A stretch of DNA of 64,000 bases. Origin: JANLVI01 sp031363915. GTDB lineage: Bacteria; Vulcanimicrobiota; Vulcanimicrobiia; Vulcanimicrobiales; Vulcanimicrobiaceae. The DNA is taken from the NCBI GenBank assembly GCA_031363915.1, contig JANLVI010000039.1, forward strand, positions 1 to 64,000, read 5' to 3'. Each line of letters starts with the position of its first letter. Position 1 is the stretch's first letter. Position numbers and translations under genes: made by a program. Positions 35,062 to 43,659 of this stretch are shown piece after piece. Below the pieces are notes generated by a model, which made no database searches, was not told the origin of the DNA, and was given only the letters and a program-made list of their open reading frames with translations.

Positions 35062-35343
35062 ATGACTGCTACCCGCAAGAAAACAAGCACGGCCAAAAAA
35101 AAGACGACACGCAAGAAGACGCTTGCGAAGAAAACCGAGGCACGCAAGGAATCGACACGCAAGTATTCGCCGGCCACCAGTGACACCGTCGCGACCGAAC
35201 TCCACGAAATGAAGGCCGGCAAGCTGCGCAGCGGACGATCCGGCAAGAAAGTGACCAGCCGTAAACAGGCGATTGCCATTGGCCTCAGCGAGGCGCGGCG
35301 CGCTGGCAAGAAAGCTCCACCGGCTCCCAAACGCAAAAGCTAG
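35062..35343 (+). CDS. Lysine-rich DUF6496 / histone H1-like protein
   Basis: 93 aa. Residues 1-40 are nearly all Lys, Arg, Thr and Ala, like eukaryotic H1 tails and bacterial H1-like proteins. The C-terminal half has the conserved MKAGKLRSGRSGKKVTSRKQ then AIAIGLSEARRAGKK segment of DUF6496. A GAGGAG ribosome site precedes the ATG. The predicted role, DNA or RNA binding, is inferred from charge. It is convergent with the M16 peptidase gene, whose stop lies 3 nt beyond. Confidence 0.8.
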   Translation: MTATRKKTSTAKKKTTRKKTLAKKTEARKESTRKYSPATSDTVATELHEMKAGKLRSGRSGKKVTSRKQAIAIGLSEARRAGKKAPPAPKRKS

Positions 35344-35345
35344 CG

Positions 35346-38006
35346 CTACTGCGGTCCCTCGACCAGACGGACAAAGGCGTTCGGACGCACGAATGCGGCG
35401 AAGGCATCACGCAACGAGGTGGGGGTCGTCGCTAGGTAGCTTTCTGCTGCCGCACGATCTTCATCGAGCGCCCGTCCGGCCTGTGCGCGCCGCAAGTACG
35501 CTTGCGCGATCGCGCTGACGCCCCCGCCATCGACGATGTTGCGGCGCACGACCGACGCTTTGGCAAGCGAGAGTTCGAACGGACTTACGGGATCGGTTGC
35601 AAGCGAATTGATGTCGTTCTGCACGATCGACTCCGCACGTGCCAAGTTCTCGGGTGCGCAGGCAAAGCTGATCTCCATCCGTGCGCGCGTTTTACCGACG
35701 CTTAGTGCGGAATTGACGAAATACACAAGACCCGTTTGCTGACGCAGATCGCGGAAGAGCCGGCTCTGTTGCGGGCCGCCGACGCCGCCGCCGAAGATCG
35801 TGTTGCCGAGATCCAGCGCGTAGTAGCGCGGGTCACCGCGTGTCACCCCGAGCAGCTGCGAGAGCGTGACGAAGTCTTGGCGTAGTGACGGCGGCTGCAC
35901 GCCGACGCTGGCTGCGGCATTGAGCGGGATCGGCGGTGGAATGAGGGCCGGCGCCGGACCGCTCGCGCTCCACTTGCCGAAGGCGCGCTCGACCACAGCG
36001 CGCGCGCGCTCCGGTGTGATGTCACCTGCGACGACGATGGTCGTGAGGTCCGGCCGAAAGGCTTTGGCGTAATACTCGCGCGCATCAGCAAGTCTCAGGC
36101 GCTCGATCCCGCGGGGCGAGGGGTCGCGCAACTCCGGATCGCTTGCGGGCAAGAGTTTTTCGCGCAATTTCCGTTCGCCGACGACATGCGAGCCGTTTTG
36201 CGCCGACTGGATTTGCTGTGCGGTCAGGTCACGCGCGATCGCAAAAGATTTCTCATCGAAGCGCGGATTGAGTTCGTTCTCGGCGAGCAGGTTTACGGCC
36301 GCCTCGTACGTCGTCGACGTCGACTCGACGGCAAACGATGCACCTCCGGTTTCACTCGCGCCGATGTCGTCGAGTAAGCGCTGATAGCTCGTGCGGTCGT
36401 GTTCGGCGCTGCCGTATCCGAACAGCGCTTCGAGGACGCCCGCGACGCCTTCTTTTCCGAGCGGTTCTTCGAGACCCGGATTGGTTTGCACGCCGCCGAA
36501 CACGAACACCGTGTGCGCGACGTTCGTAGGCCGGACGATTAAACGCAGACCGTTTGCCAACTTCACGTCGGTCGGCGGAACCGCCGGCGGCGGCGCACTG
36601 ATATTTGAGATGAGCGGCTGGGCCCAACTCGGCAGCGCGGTCGTGGGCGGGCGCTGCGGGAGCGGTGCTTCTTTGCTTTGACCCCCGGTCGAAGGCGGTT
36701 CGGATGACCCGCTAAGCGACGGGCGCAGAGCACCGATGATCGCGTGCGATGCGACAAAATACTTCTTCGCAATCCGGTTGACGTCGGCCAGGGTCACGTT
36801 TCGCAAGAGTTCTTGCTCGTGCTGGATCGAGGTTTCATTGTCGACCGCGATCACATCCGACCAGTCGGAGGCAAGTTCGGTGATCGAATTACGGCTCAGC
36901 TCTTGATCGGCGATCACGCGCCGCTTCGTCGTCTCGAAGAGTTCGCGCGGAACGCCGCGTGCCGCGTAATTGCCGAGGATCGATTCGAGCCGTGCGACGG
37001 CGCGGTCGGGATCGCTGCCGGGGCCGAGCGCCGCGACGGCAAACCCGAGTTGTGCGTCGGGTAGGAGCGGCGTCGATTGGAATCCACTGAAAATCGCCTC
37101 GCCGCCTGCTGCGAGCGCGCGCAGATCGCCGCGTTCGCTATTGATCACGGCCTGCAACACGAAGGACGAAATAAAGTCGGGATCGCGCACGCCCGGCAGA
37201 CGGTACCCGACCGCTGCAAGCGGATAGGTCAGCGAAGTTGCCCGGCGCAGTTCGATGCGGTGCGCTTTTTCGAAGACGGCCTTGGGATGCTCCGGCACGT
37301 TTTTACGCGGAATCGTCTCGAAACGCGCTTTGACCTCCGCGAGCGTCGCTTGCGGATCGACGTCCCCGACGATCACGAGCACGGCGTTGTTCGGTGCGTA
37401 CCACCGGTCGTGAAAAGCTTTGAGTTCGGGGCCGGTGAGTTTATCGAACGACGCTTTCGTGCCGACGCCGTCGTGCGCGTACGCAGTGCCGGCGAACGCC
37501 CGTTCTTGCGCCGCACGAAAGAAATCGGCGCCCGGCGTGTTCTCGTCGCTCGAGACTTCCTGTTCGATTGCGCCGCGTTCGTCGGCCCACTGATCTTGCG
37601 CATCGAGCACGCCGCCCATACGGTCGGATTCGATTCGCAGCACGGCATCGAGCGTCGATGCCGGAATGGTAAACTGATATGAGGTGACCGTCGGTCGCGT
37701 GAACGCATTGAAGCTGCCGCCGAGCGCCGTCGCAATCGTGCTCAATTGGTCGGTGGAGAGATCCCGGGTGCCGCGGTACATCATATGTTCCTGCGCGTGC
37801 GCGAGACCGGGGAAGCGCGGATCGTCGTCGCGCGAGCCGACCAGGTACGTGACTTCGGTCGACACGGCCGGTGCGATCGCATCGCGTACGATCACGACAC
37901 GCAATCCGTTCGCAAGCGTGGCCTTGAGCGCGCCTTCCGAATCTTTCGCGGTCGGGGCGATGCCCAGCAAGAGTGCGCTCGAGATGAGAACGGCTAAAAA
38001 TCGCAT
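35346..38006 (-). CDS. M16 family zinc metallopeptidase (two-domain, secreted)
   Basis: 886 aa from the ATG at 38006, which gives a clean signal peptide (RFLAVLISSALLLGIAP). The inverted zinc motif HAQEH lies at 70-74, with the distal Glu in the AIEQEVSSDE region. Two M16 halves are visible: an active N-terminal one, and a C-terminal homologous pair starting near VKLANGLRLIVRP (about 490) without HxxEH. This is the single-chain pitrilysin-like layout of bacterial periplasmic proteases. It follows galK (minus), separated by about 30 nt. The peptide substrate is unknown. Confidence 0.92.
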   Translation of the reverse strand: MRFLAVLISSALLLGIAPTAKDSEGALKATLANGLRVVIVRDAIAPAVSTEVTYLVGSRDDDPRFPGLAHAQEHMMYRGTRDLSTDQLSTIATALGGSFNAFTRPTVTSYQFTIPASTLDAVLRIESDRMGGVLDAQDQWADERGAIEQEVSSDENTPGADFFRAAQERAFAGTAYAHDGVGTKASFDKLTGPELKAFHDRWYAPNNAVLVIVGDVDPQATLAEVKARFETIPRKNVPEHPKAVFEKAHRIELRRATSLTYPLAAVGYRLPGVRDPDFISSFVLQAVINSERGDLRALAAGGEAIFSGFQSTPLLPDAQLGFAVAALGPGSDPDRAVARLESILGNYAARGVPRELFETTKRRVIADQELSRNSITELASDWSDVIAVDNETSIQHEQELLRNVTLADVNRIAKKYFVASHAIIGALRPSLSGSSEPPSTGGQSKEAPLPQRPPTTALPSWAQPLISNISAPPPAVPPTDVKLANGLRLIVRPTNVAHTVFVFGGVQTNPGLEEPLGKEGVAGVLEALFGYGSAEHDRTSYQRLLDDIGASETGGASFAVESTSTTYEAAVNLLAENELNPRFDEKSFAIARDLTAQQIQSAQNGSHVVGERKLREKLLPASDPELRDPSPRGIERLRLADAREYYAKAFRPDLTTIVVAGDITPERARAVVERAFGKWSASGPAPALIPPPIPLNAAASVGVQPPSLRQDFVTLSQLLGVTRGDPRYYALDLGNTIFGGGVGGPQQSRLFRDLRQQTGLVYFVNSALSVGKTRARMEISFACAPENLARAESIVQNDINSLATDPVSPFELSLAKASVVRRNIVDGGGVSAIAQAYLRRAQAGRALDEDRAAAESYLATTPTSLRDAFAAFVRPNAFVRLVEGPQ

Positions 38007-38038
38007 AGCTCGACGCGGTTCGCGTCGGCGCAAAGGCA

Positions 38039-39142
38039 TTACTGCACTTCGCTTGCTCCGGCACCCGCTGCAACGCGATACGTTACCAGCGTCCGCCCCG
38101 AAAGCCGTTTGTACGCATCGCCCAGTTGTTTTGCGACGCGCGCGACGCTTCGTTCGCGGATCAACGCAACCATGATGCTCGCACCGGCCATCCGGGCGCC
38201 GTACACGCCGTCGAGTTCGAGCGCGCGTCCGACGAGCGCGTCGATCTCGGGCGTGCCGATTTCGTAGTCGTCGCGAAGGGAACGATGCGACTCTGCCATC
38301 AGCGTCCCGATTCGCGCCGGTTCGGCCGCACGCAAGGCGTCTGCTGCCTCGCGCACACGCACGTTCTCACCTAGTACGTAGCGCACGCGACGACGCAACA
38401 CATCGGGCAAGATGATCCCCACGCGCGCGAACGTCAGGCCGTCAAGATCCCGGAGGGATACCAGTCCCGGCAATTCGCGCCGCAGAATCAACACCGCATC
38501 TTCACACTCGCGACGCCGGTCGTTCGCCGTGGCATGGGTCGCGTCGACGTGTTTGAGCACGCCGTCAAAAACGACGACGACGGCATCGCCGAGTTTCCAG
38601 CGGATCGGTTCGAATTCAAAAAGGCGCGCGTCGATGAGGACGGCGTGTTCGGCGAGCGCTGCCATACAAATCAAATGATCCGTGATGCCGCTGCGAAATC
38701 CGGCGAAGGCGTGATTGGCGCGCTGACCGATCTGCGCGGCTTCCCATTTCGAGAGATCCAGGCCCGCTGCGGCCGCAAGCGCAAGTGCACTGGCCATTTC
38801 GACGGCCGCCGACGATCCGAGGCCAGCGTGCGCGGCGATCGTCGTCTCGATCGTGAGATCCGCCCCGCGCAACCGCTTGCGGTCATCGAGGATCCGGGCA
38901 ATCCCCTCGATGTCGGCGTGACCGGCTTGCGGGTCGGGCTCCGCGTCCAGGTCAATCTCGCGCACGAAATCCGGACCGCTCGCGGTCACGATTCGATCGG
39001 ACCGCGGACGCATCGTGACGGTGGCGTCGCGATCGATCCCGATCGCCAGGGCGTAACCGTCGTTGTAATCCGTATGGTCGCCCATCAGCGTCACGCGCCC
39101 CGGCGCACGAAAAAGACGCGATTTTGCCGCCGCCTTCACCAT
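38039..39142 (-). CDS. galK: Galactokinase-like GHMP kinase with altered motif 3
   Basis: 367 aa. The GalK signature is recognisable as APGRVTLMGDHTDYNDG (13-29; usually GEHTDYN), the ATP loop as AHAGLGSSAAVEMASAL (about 107-123) and the catalytic Asp in GITDHLICMA. The third GHMP motif, usually GxRMTGGGFGGCxVAL, reads GARMAGASIMVALI, with about three residues and the glycine run missing. The reading frame is intact. It may be a divergent sugar kinase or an impaired galactokinase; there is no galT or galE nearby. Its stop is 32 nt before the M16 start. Confidence 0.78.
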   Translation of the reverse strand: MVKAAAKSRLFRAPGRVTLMGDHTDYNDGYALAIGIDRDATVTMRPRSDRIVTASGPDFVREIDLDAEPDPQAGHADIEGIARILDDRKRLRGADLTIETTIAAHAGLGSSAAVEMASALALAAAAGLDLSKWEAAQIGQRANHAFAGFRSGITDHLICMAALAEHAVLIDARLFEFEPIRWKLGDAVVVVFDGVLKHVDATHATANDRRRECEDAVLILRRELPGLVSLRDLDGLTFARVGIILPDVLRRRVRYVLGENVRVREAADALRAAEPARIGTLMAESHRSLRDDYEIGTPEIDALVGRALELDGVYGARMAGASIMVALIRERSVARVAKQLGDAYKRLSGRTLVTYRVAAGAGASEVQ

Positions 39143-39331
39143 GCACGAGAGACTACGCCAGAGGCAAGAAAGCTCCGGTGCGCGCGACTAGCCGAGCCGC
39201 AGAGGCAATCGGCGCGTTCGCGTGTGATGGCAAGCGAGCAGCGGAACCTTTGACCCCGGGTCCTTGCAGCGCAAAGCCGTTCCCTCACCCAGCGCGAAGA
39301 AAAAAGTATGGGAGCGGGATTCGATCGATGC

Positions 39332-41194
39332 ATGAACCAAACGTTCACTCGTATGAAGATCGCCGGGATCGCCTTGACCACGCTCGCGCTTGTGGCATGC
39401 GGTAGCAGCGGCGGCGAGGTTACGTCTTCATCGCCGACGTCGGCAAAACTCGGCAACTCCCGTGCGAACGTCAGCATGACGCTGACGATTCCGCGTAAAG
39501 GCACGGCAGCCGCGAAGCGCGTTCCCTTGTTCGTCTCGAGTGGAACGCAGTCGGCGAAGATCGTGGAAGACGGCAGTACGGCCGCCGAGGTCAATCTTCT
39601 CCCCGGCGGTTCAAACTGTACGTCGACGGGCGCCGGGTTAGCCTGCAGCATTGTGTTCTCGTCTGCGGCGGGTTCGCACGCGTTTGCCGTCCAGCTCTAC
39701 AGTGGGCCGATCGTGGGCGGTCACGTCAGCGGCAGTGCGCTTTCGGCTGCTTCGGCGTTTTCATCGACGATTACGGCCGGCGTCTCGAACGCCACCATAC
39801 CACTTGTTCTCGGCGGTATTCCGGCGACCGTCGACGTCGCCGCACCAGCCTTACTTGCCGACGTGACGAACACAGCGCCGCTGATCTTAACGGCATACGA
39901 TGCATCGGGCGCCGTCATCATCGGTCCGGGCAATTACGTCGATGTCAACGGAGCGAATACGCCTCTTACGATCGGGTTGCGAATCGTCAATCCGGAAATC
40001 ACGCTCACCAACGGGACTTCGGGTTCCTCGATCGCAGTGGCAAGTCCGACGGATTCGCCCACGATCACACTCGCTTCGCCCGCCGACGTCCTCGGCATTC
40101 CGTTCTCCGCAACCATCTCTGGCTCGTCCGTCGCCGCCCATTCGACGCAAAGCGTCGTGCCCGTGGGCGGAACGATCACGCCCGTTGTCGATGGCACTAC
40201 CGGTGCCCTGACGGGTTCGGACTTCGATGATGAGAATCAACTCGATCTTGCCGTTACATCCGGACTGCCGCCCGGTGCGGCGTTTGTTATCGCCGGCGGC
40301 ACGCAGAGCGGAACGTCCGCCGTCGGGTATTACGATGCATCGACGCATTTGATGACGACGTGCTCGTACAGCACGCCGGGAACATTCGACTATGCAACGA
40401 CGGTCACGACGGTGACCAACGGCATCGTGTGGGGCTATGCGGCAAATTCGTTCGTGACCGGACCGCCGTGGGGGCTTCTTTACCTCAAGCCGAGCGACTT
40501 CTCGGCATGTCCGGCTATTCCGACGCGCGTCTTCTGGAACGTCACGGGGGGGCCGAGCGGCGTCGGGCTTCCCAGGAGTTTGGTGTACGACCCCGTCGCG
40601 CAGAACATCGTCGGATTCACCGATTCTGCGCTAGGCACGGCACCGGAAATCGTAACGCAGGGGTTTAGCGGCGGATCATTCTCGGGAACCGTGCAGTCCG
40701 TTGCGCCGCTCCCGACCGGCGCCGCCTCTCTCGTAACGGCGACGAACGGTACTCACTATTTCTTCAATTCGGCGTTGGCCATCCCCACTATATCCGGCAC
40801 CGGTGGAATTTCCCCCAATGTTCTAACACCGAGTACGGCAATCTCGTTGACCGCCGGCTCCGACGGAAATCTCTATTACCTTCGACCTTTCCTCAGCGTG
40901 TTTGCGGTTACGAAGATAAACTTGACTTTAGCTACGGAGGCGGATTTCGGATCGCTTATCCCGCCGAATCCGTCGACCGGAAAGCGCAACCTCGCCTTCG
41001 GTCCCGATGACAACGTGTACGTGGGATCCTCGAACGGCCACATCTACCAGGTCAGCAGTAGCGGTCCGACGACCGACCTCAATGTTACAACGATCACCGG
41101 CACGGTCAGTTCGCTGAACTTCGTCGCCAGTTCACGCGGGTATGTGTATACCATCGACCTCTTTAACGGGTACGTTTACCGCATCCACAAATAA
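39332..41194 (+). CDS. Large lipoprotein of unknown function
   Basis: 620 aa from the ATG at 39332; ATGs at 39308 and 39353 are alternatives. It has a canonical lipobox (LVAC, in TLALVACGSSGG), predicting a surface or periplasmic lipid-anchored protein. The mature part is Ser/Thr/Gly/Val-rich, with repeated beta-strand segments (for instance LPPGAAFVIAGGTQSG, TAGSDGNLYYLRP, FGPDDNVYVGSSNGHIYQVS) suggesting a beta-propeller-like C-terminal half. No catalytic motif is seen. It is divergent from galK and upstream of pepP. Confidence 0.75.
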   Translation: MNQTFTRMKIAGIALTTLALVACGSSGGEVTSSSPTSAKLGNSRANVSMTLTIPRKGTAAAKRVPLFVSSGTQSAKIVEDGSTAAEVNLLPGGSNCTSTGAGLACSIVFSSAAGSHAFAVQLYSGPIVGGHVSGSALSAASAFSSTITAGVSNATIPLVLGGIPATVDVAAPALLADVTNTAPLILTAYDASGAVIIGPGNYVDVNGANTPLTIGLRIVNPEITLTNGTSGSSIAVASPTDSPTITLASPADVLGIPFSATISGSSVAAHSTQSVVPVGGTITPVVDGTTGALTGSDFDDENQLDLAVTSGLPPGAAFVIAGGTQSGTSAVGYYDASTHLMTTCSYSTPGTFDYATTVTTVTNGIVWGYAANSFVTGPPWGLLYLKPSDFSACPAIPTRVFWNVTGGPSGVGLPRSLVYDPVAQNIVGFTDSALGTAPEIVTQGFSGGSFSGTVQSVAPLPTGAASLVTATNGTHYFFNSALAIPTISGTGGISPNVLTPSTAISLTAGSDGNLYYLRPFLSVFAVTKINLTLATEADFGSLIPPNPSTGKRNLAFGPDDNVYVGSSNGHIYQVSSSGPTTDLNVTTITGTVSSLNFVASSRGYVYTIDLFNGYVYRIHK

Positions 41195-41234
41195 GCGAGA
41201 AGCGTGCTGTGCTGGCGTAGCGAATCCCAGGGCT

Positions 41235-42677
41235 ATGAATCAGCCGACCGAAACGCCTACCCCGGCCGCAATCCCCGCTACCGCCGCTCACGATAACGGC
41301 ACACCCCCCGCACTGCTCGACTTCATGGTCACCCAGTGGGACCTAACGAAGACGGCGGTCGCGCCGATGCCCGAGGCGGCGCGCTTTCGTACGCGACGCG
41401 CGGAGCTCTCACGTCGATTCCCGGGTGACGTACTCGTCATTCCGACGGGCCACGAGAAAACGCGCGCCAACGATACCGCCTATCGCTTTCGGCCCGGCAC
41501 GGACTTCTATTATCTGACGGGTAATCTCGAAGCCGATTGCGTGCTCGTGCTGTTCCCGGAGGGGAGAACGCACCGCGCGGTCGCCTTCGTCGAACCCAAT
41601 CCCGGCAAGACCGATGCGACCTTCTACACCGATCGCGTCAAAGGGGAACTCTGGGTCGGCCCGCGTCTGGGGGTTCCCGAGAGCGCGATCCGTTTCGGCC
41701 TTGAAGCCCGCGCGCTCGACACGCTGCACGACGAGGTCGCGACGGCACACGCGAAGGCGCCGCTGCGGACACTGCGCGGGATCGATCCGGAACTCGAAGC
41801 GAAACTCCCGGCCGCGACAGCAGACGACGTGGTCCTCGCCGCAGCGCTCTCGGAGATGCGTCTGATCAAAGATGACTACGAAATCGGCGAACTGCAAAAA
41901 GCGATCGATTCGACGAAGAATGGATTCGATGACGTGCTCGCCTCGCTTGCCAAAGCGAAGACCGAACGCTACGTCGAGGGCGTGTTCAATTTGCGCGCTC
42001 GCGTCGAAGGCAACGACGTCGGCTATAATACGATCGCAGCGTCCGGCCGCCACGCGTGCACGCTGCACTGGACGGCAAACGACGGCGACCTCCACGCAAA
42101 CGATCTGCTTCTCTTGGATGCAGGCGTCGAAGCGCACACGCTCTACACCGCCGACGTTACGCGGACGGTTCCGCTCGGCGGCACGTTCACAAAAGAACAG
42201 CGCGAAATCTACGAGATCGTCCTCGAAGCGCAAAACGCCGGCTTTGCGAAATGCAAACCGGGCGAGGACTTCATGGCACCCAACGTCGCCGCGATGAACG
42301 TAATCGCGCACGGTCTCGAACGTCTGGGCATCTTACCGATGTCGGCCGAGGAAGCGCTGCGCGAACAAAATCAATTCTACAAACGCTACTCGCTGCACAA
42401 CGTCAGCCACATGCTCGGCATCGACGTACACGACTGCGCCCAGGCCCGCGCCGAGACATACAAGTTCGGCAAGCTCGAAGCCGGAATGGTGCTCACCGTG
42501 GAGCCGGGGGTCTATCTTCAGCCCGACGATCTGACCGTACCCGAGCGCTATCGCGGCATCGGCGTGCGCATCGAAGACGACGTGCTCATCACCTCCGGTG
42601 GCTATCGCAATTTGAGTGCCGCGTTGCCGCGCGACGTCGACGCTGTCGAAGCCTGGGTTCAAGACGCCCGTCGCTAA
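41235..42677 (+). CDS. pepP: Xaa-Pro aminopeptidase (aminopeptidase P, M24B)
   Basis: 480 aa from the ATG at 41235. It cleaves N-terminal residues before proline. The N-terminal domain (about 55-200) carries DTAYRFRPGTDFYYLTGN. The pita-bread domain supplies metal ligands: LLLDAGVEAHTLYTADVTRTVP (two Asp), SHMLGIDVHD (His), EPGVYLQPDD (Glu) and GIGVRIEDDVLIT (Glu). A prolyl oligopeptidase is nearby, so Pro-peptide use is a theme. A strong terminator follows. Confidence 0.95.
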   Translation: MNQPTETPTPAAIPATAAHDNGTPPALLDFMVTQWDLTKTAVAPMPEAARFRTRRAELSRRFPGDVLVIPTGHEKTRANDTAYRFRPGTDFYYLTGNLEADCVLVLFPEGRTHRAVAFVEPNPGKTDATFYTDRVKGELWVGPRLGVPESAIRFGLEARALDTLHDEVATAHAKAPLRTLRGIDPELEAKLPAATADDVVLAAALSEMRLIKDDYEIGELQKAIDSTKNGFDDVLASLAKAKTERYVEGVFNLRARVEGNDVGYNTIAASGRHACTLHWTANDGDLHANDLLLLDAGVEAHTLYTADVTRTVPLGGTFTKEQREIYEIVLEAQNAGFAKCKPGEDFMAPNVAAMNVIAHGLERLGILPMSAEEALREQNQFYKRYSLHNVSHMLGIDVHDCAQARAETYKFGKLEAGMVLTVEPGVYLQPDDLTVPERYRGIGVRIEDDVLITSGGYRNLSAALPRDVDAVEAWVQDARR

Positions 42678-42692
42678 ACGCCAACCGGTATA

Positions 42693-42727
42693 AAAAAAGG
42701 CCGCGACGCATGTCGCGGCCTTTTTTA
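42693..42727. terminator. Bidirectional rho-independent terminator
   Basis: An 8-9-bp GC stem (GGCCGCGAC / GTCGCGGCC, 42700-42721) with a 4-nt loop is flanked by a run of 7 A and a run of 6 T. It separates convergent pepP and the Met/Ser/Lys-repeat protein, so it can end both transcripts. Confidence 0.93.
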
Positions 42728-42741
42728 TTTACCGCTGAGGC

Positions 42742-43485
42742 TTAGTGATATGCGGCGAGTTTGACAGTCGTCGCGCCGAGCGCCTGGGCAAGGTCGTAGT
42801 GGGCTTGGTTTGCGATGCGGTGGTAGTTGCCGTCCGCTTCGGTGCCGAACTTCGTGTCGATGTCGTCCATGACGGATTCGTGGATCGCATGCGTCACGAG
42901 ATGGTCGAGTTGCACGCCTTCATAGTACGTTCCGTTAACGAGGCCGAGCTTCACGACGCGCACGGCAACTGCCTTACCGTGAACCATGGGTTTGGGGAAT
43001 TTGACGCCGGCGGCGAGCGCCTTCTTCACGGCATCGTTGACGGCAAAGTTCTGCACGGTAACGAACGAGCCGACTTTGGCCGCGCCGTACTGCTTGGTGA
43101 GTTTCGCAACTTCGGCTTTGGTGGTCGCTGCGCCGACGAGGCTCGTCAGAGCTGCCACGAGCGAGAAATGGCCCGGTGCGCCGCCTGCGGTGACGAGGGA
43201 AATTGCGCCCTGAAGATCCGGTGCGCCGGTGTAGTCTTTGCCGTCTCCGCCCATCAGGCCGGCCGGCATGCCGTGGTCGGGCGTTCCGCCCATCGTGCTT
43301 TTCATCGAACCGCTCATCTTCGAGCCCTTCATTGAATCGCTCTTCATCGAGTCGCTCGCCATCGGCATCGGGCTCGACATGGGGGCCGTCGTGGCGGTGG
43401 GCATCGTCTGCGCGCCTGCGCCGATGCTCGTCACCATGAACGCCGCGGCGGCGAACATCGGGATGATTGCATTTTTAAGAATCAT
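42742..43485 (-). CDS. Secreted Met/Ser/Lys-repeat protein of unknown function
   Basis: 247 aa from the ATG at 43485, with GGAG 7 nt upstream. A signal peptide ends near GAGAQ. Residues about 38-70 have a Met-rich repeat (SDSMKSDSMKGSKMSGSMKS), like the 'MxKDx' repeat proteins. The C-terminal part (about 95-245) is globular, with repeated VRVVKLGLVNGTYYEGVQLDH-type segments, and has an HLVTHAIHE motif with several His. A Met-rich secreted stretch could bind metal (for instance copper), which is inference. It is convergent with pepP. Confidence 0.7.
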   Translation of the reverse strand: MILKNAIIPMFAAAAFMVTSIGAGAQTMPTATTAPMSSPMPMASDSMKSDSMKGSKMSGSMKSTMGGTPDHGMPAGLMGGDGKDYTGAPDLQGAISLVTAGGAPGHFSLVAALTSLVGAATTKAEVAKLTKQYGAAKVGSFVTVQNFAVNDAVKKALAAGVKFPKPMVHGKAVAVRVVKLGLVNGTYYEGVQLDHLVTHAIHESVMDDIDTKFGTEADGNYHRIANQAHYDLAQALGATTVKLAAYH

Positions 43486-43595
43486 TGAATTACTCCAAAC
43501 AAAGTACGGTCCGAACACCCAAACGGTGTCGCTTCGCTAACGCATCTTACCCGCATGCTGGATGCATAGACACCGGACAAGCATGCCAAACGACT

Positions 43596-43629
43596 AGCGG
43601 CGCAGGGACTAAAGTCCCTGGCGCCGCCG
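43596..43629. repeat. Long GC hairpin between two minus-strand genes
   Basis: GCGGCGC-AGGGACT and AGTCCCT-GGCGCCGC form about 14 bp of stem around an AA loop, with one bulge. It lies between the prolyl oligopeptidase stop and the next gene. Neither side has a good T-run, so it is either a weak terminator or a REP-like palindrome. Confidence 0.5.
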
Positions 43630-43659
43630 GGAGACCGCTTACATTGGCTCCGTTTGGTA

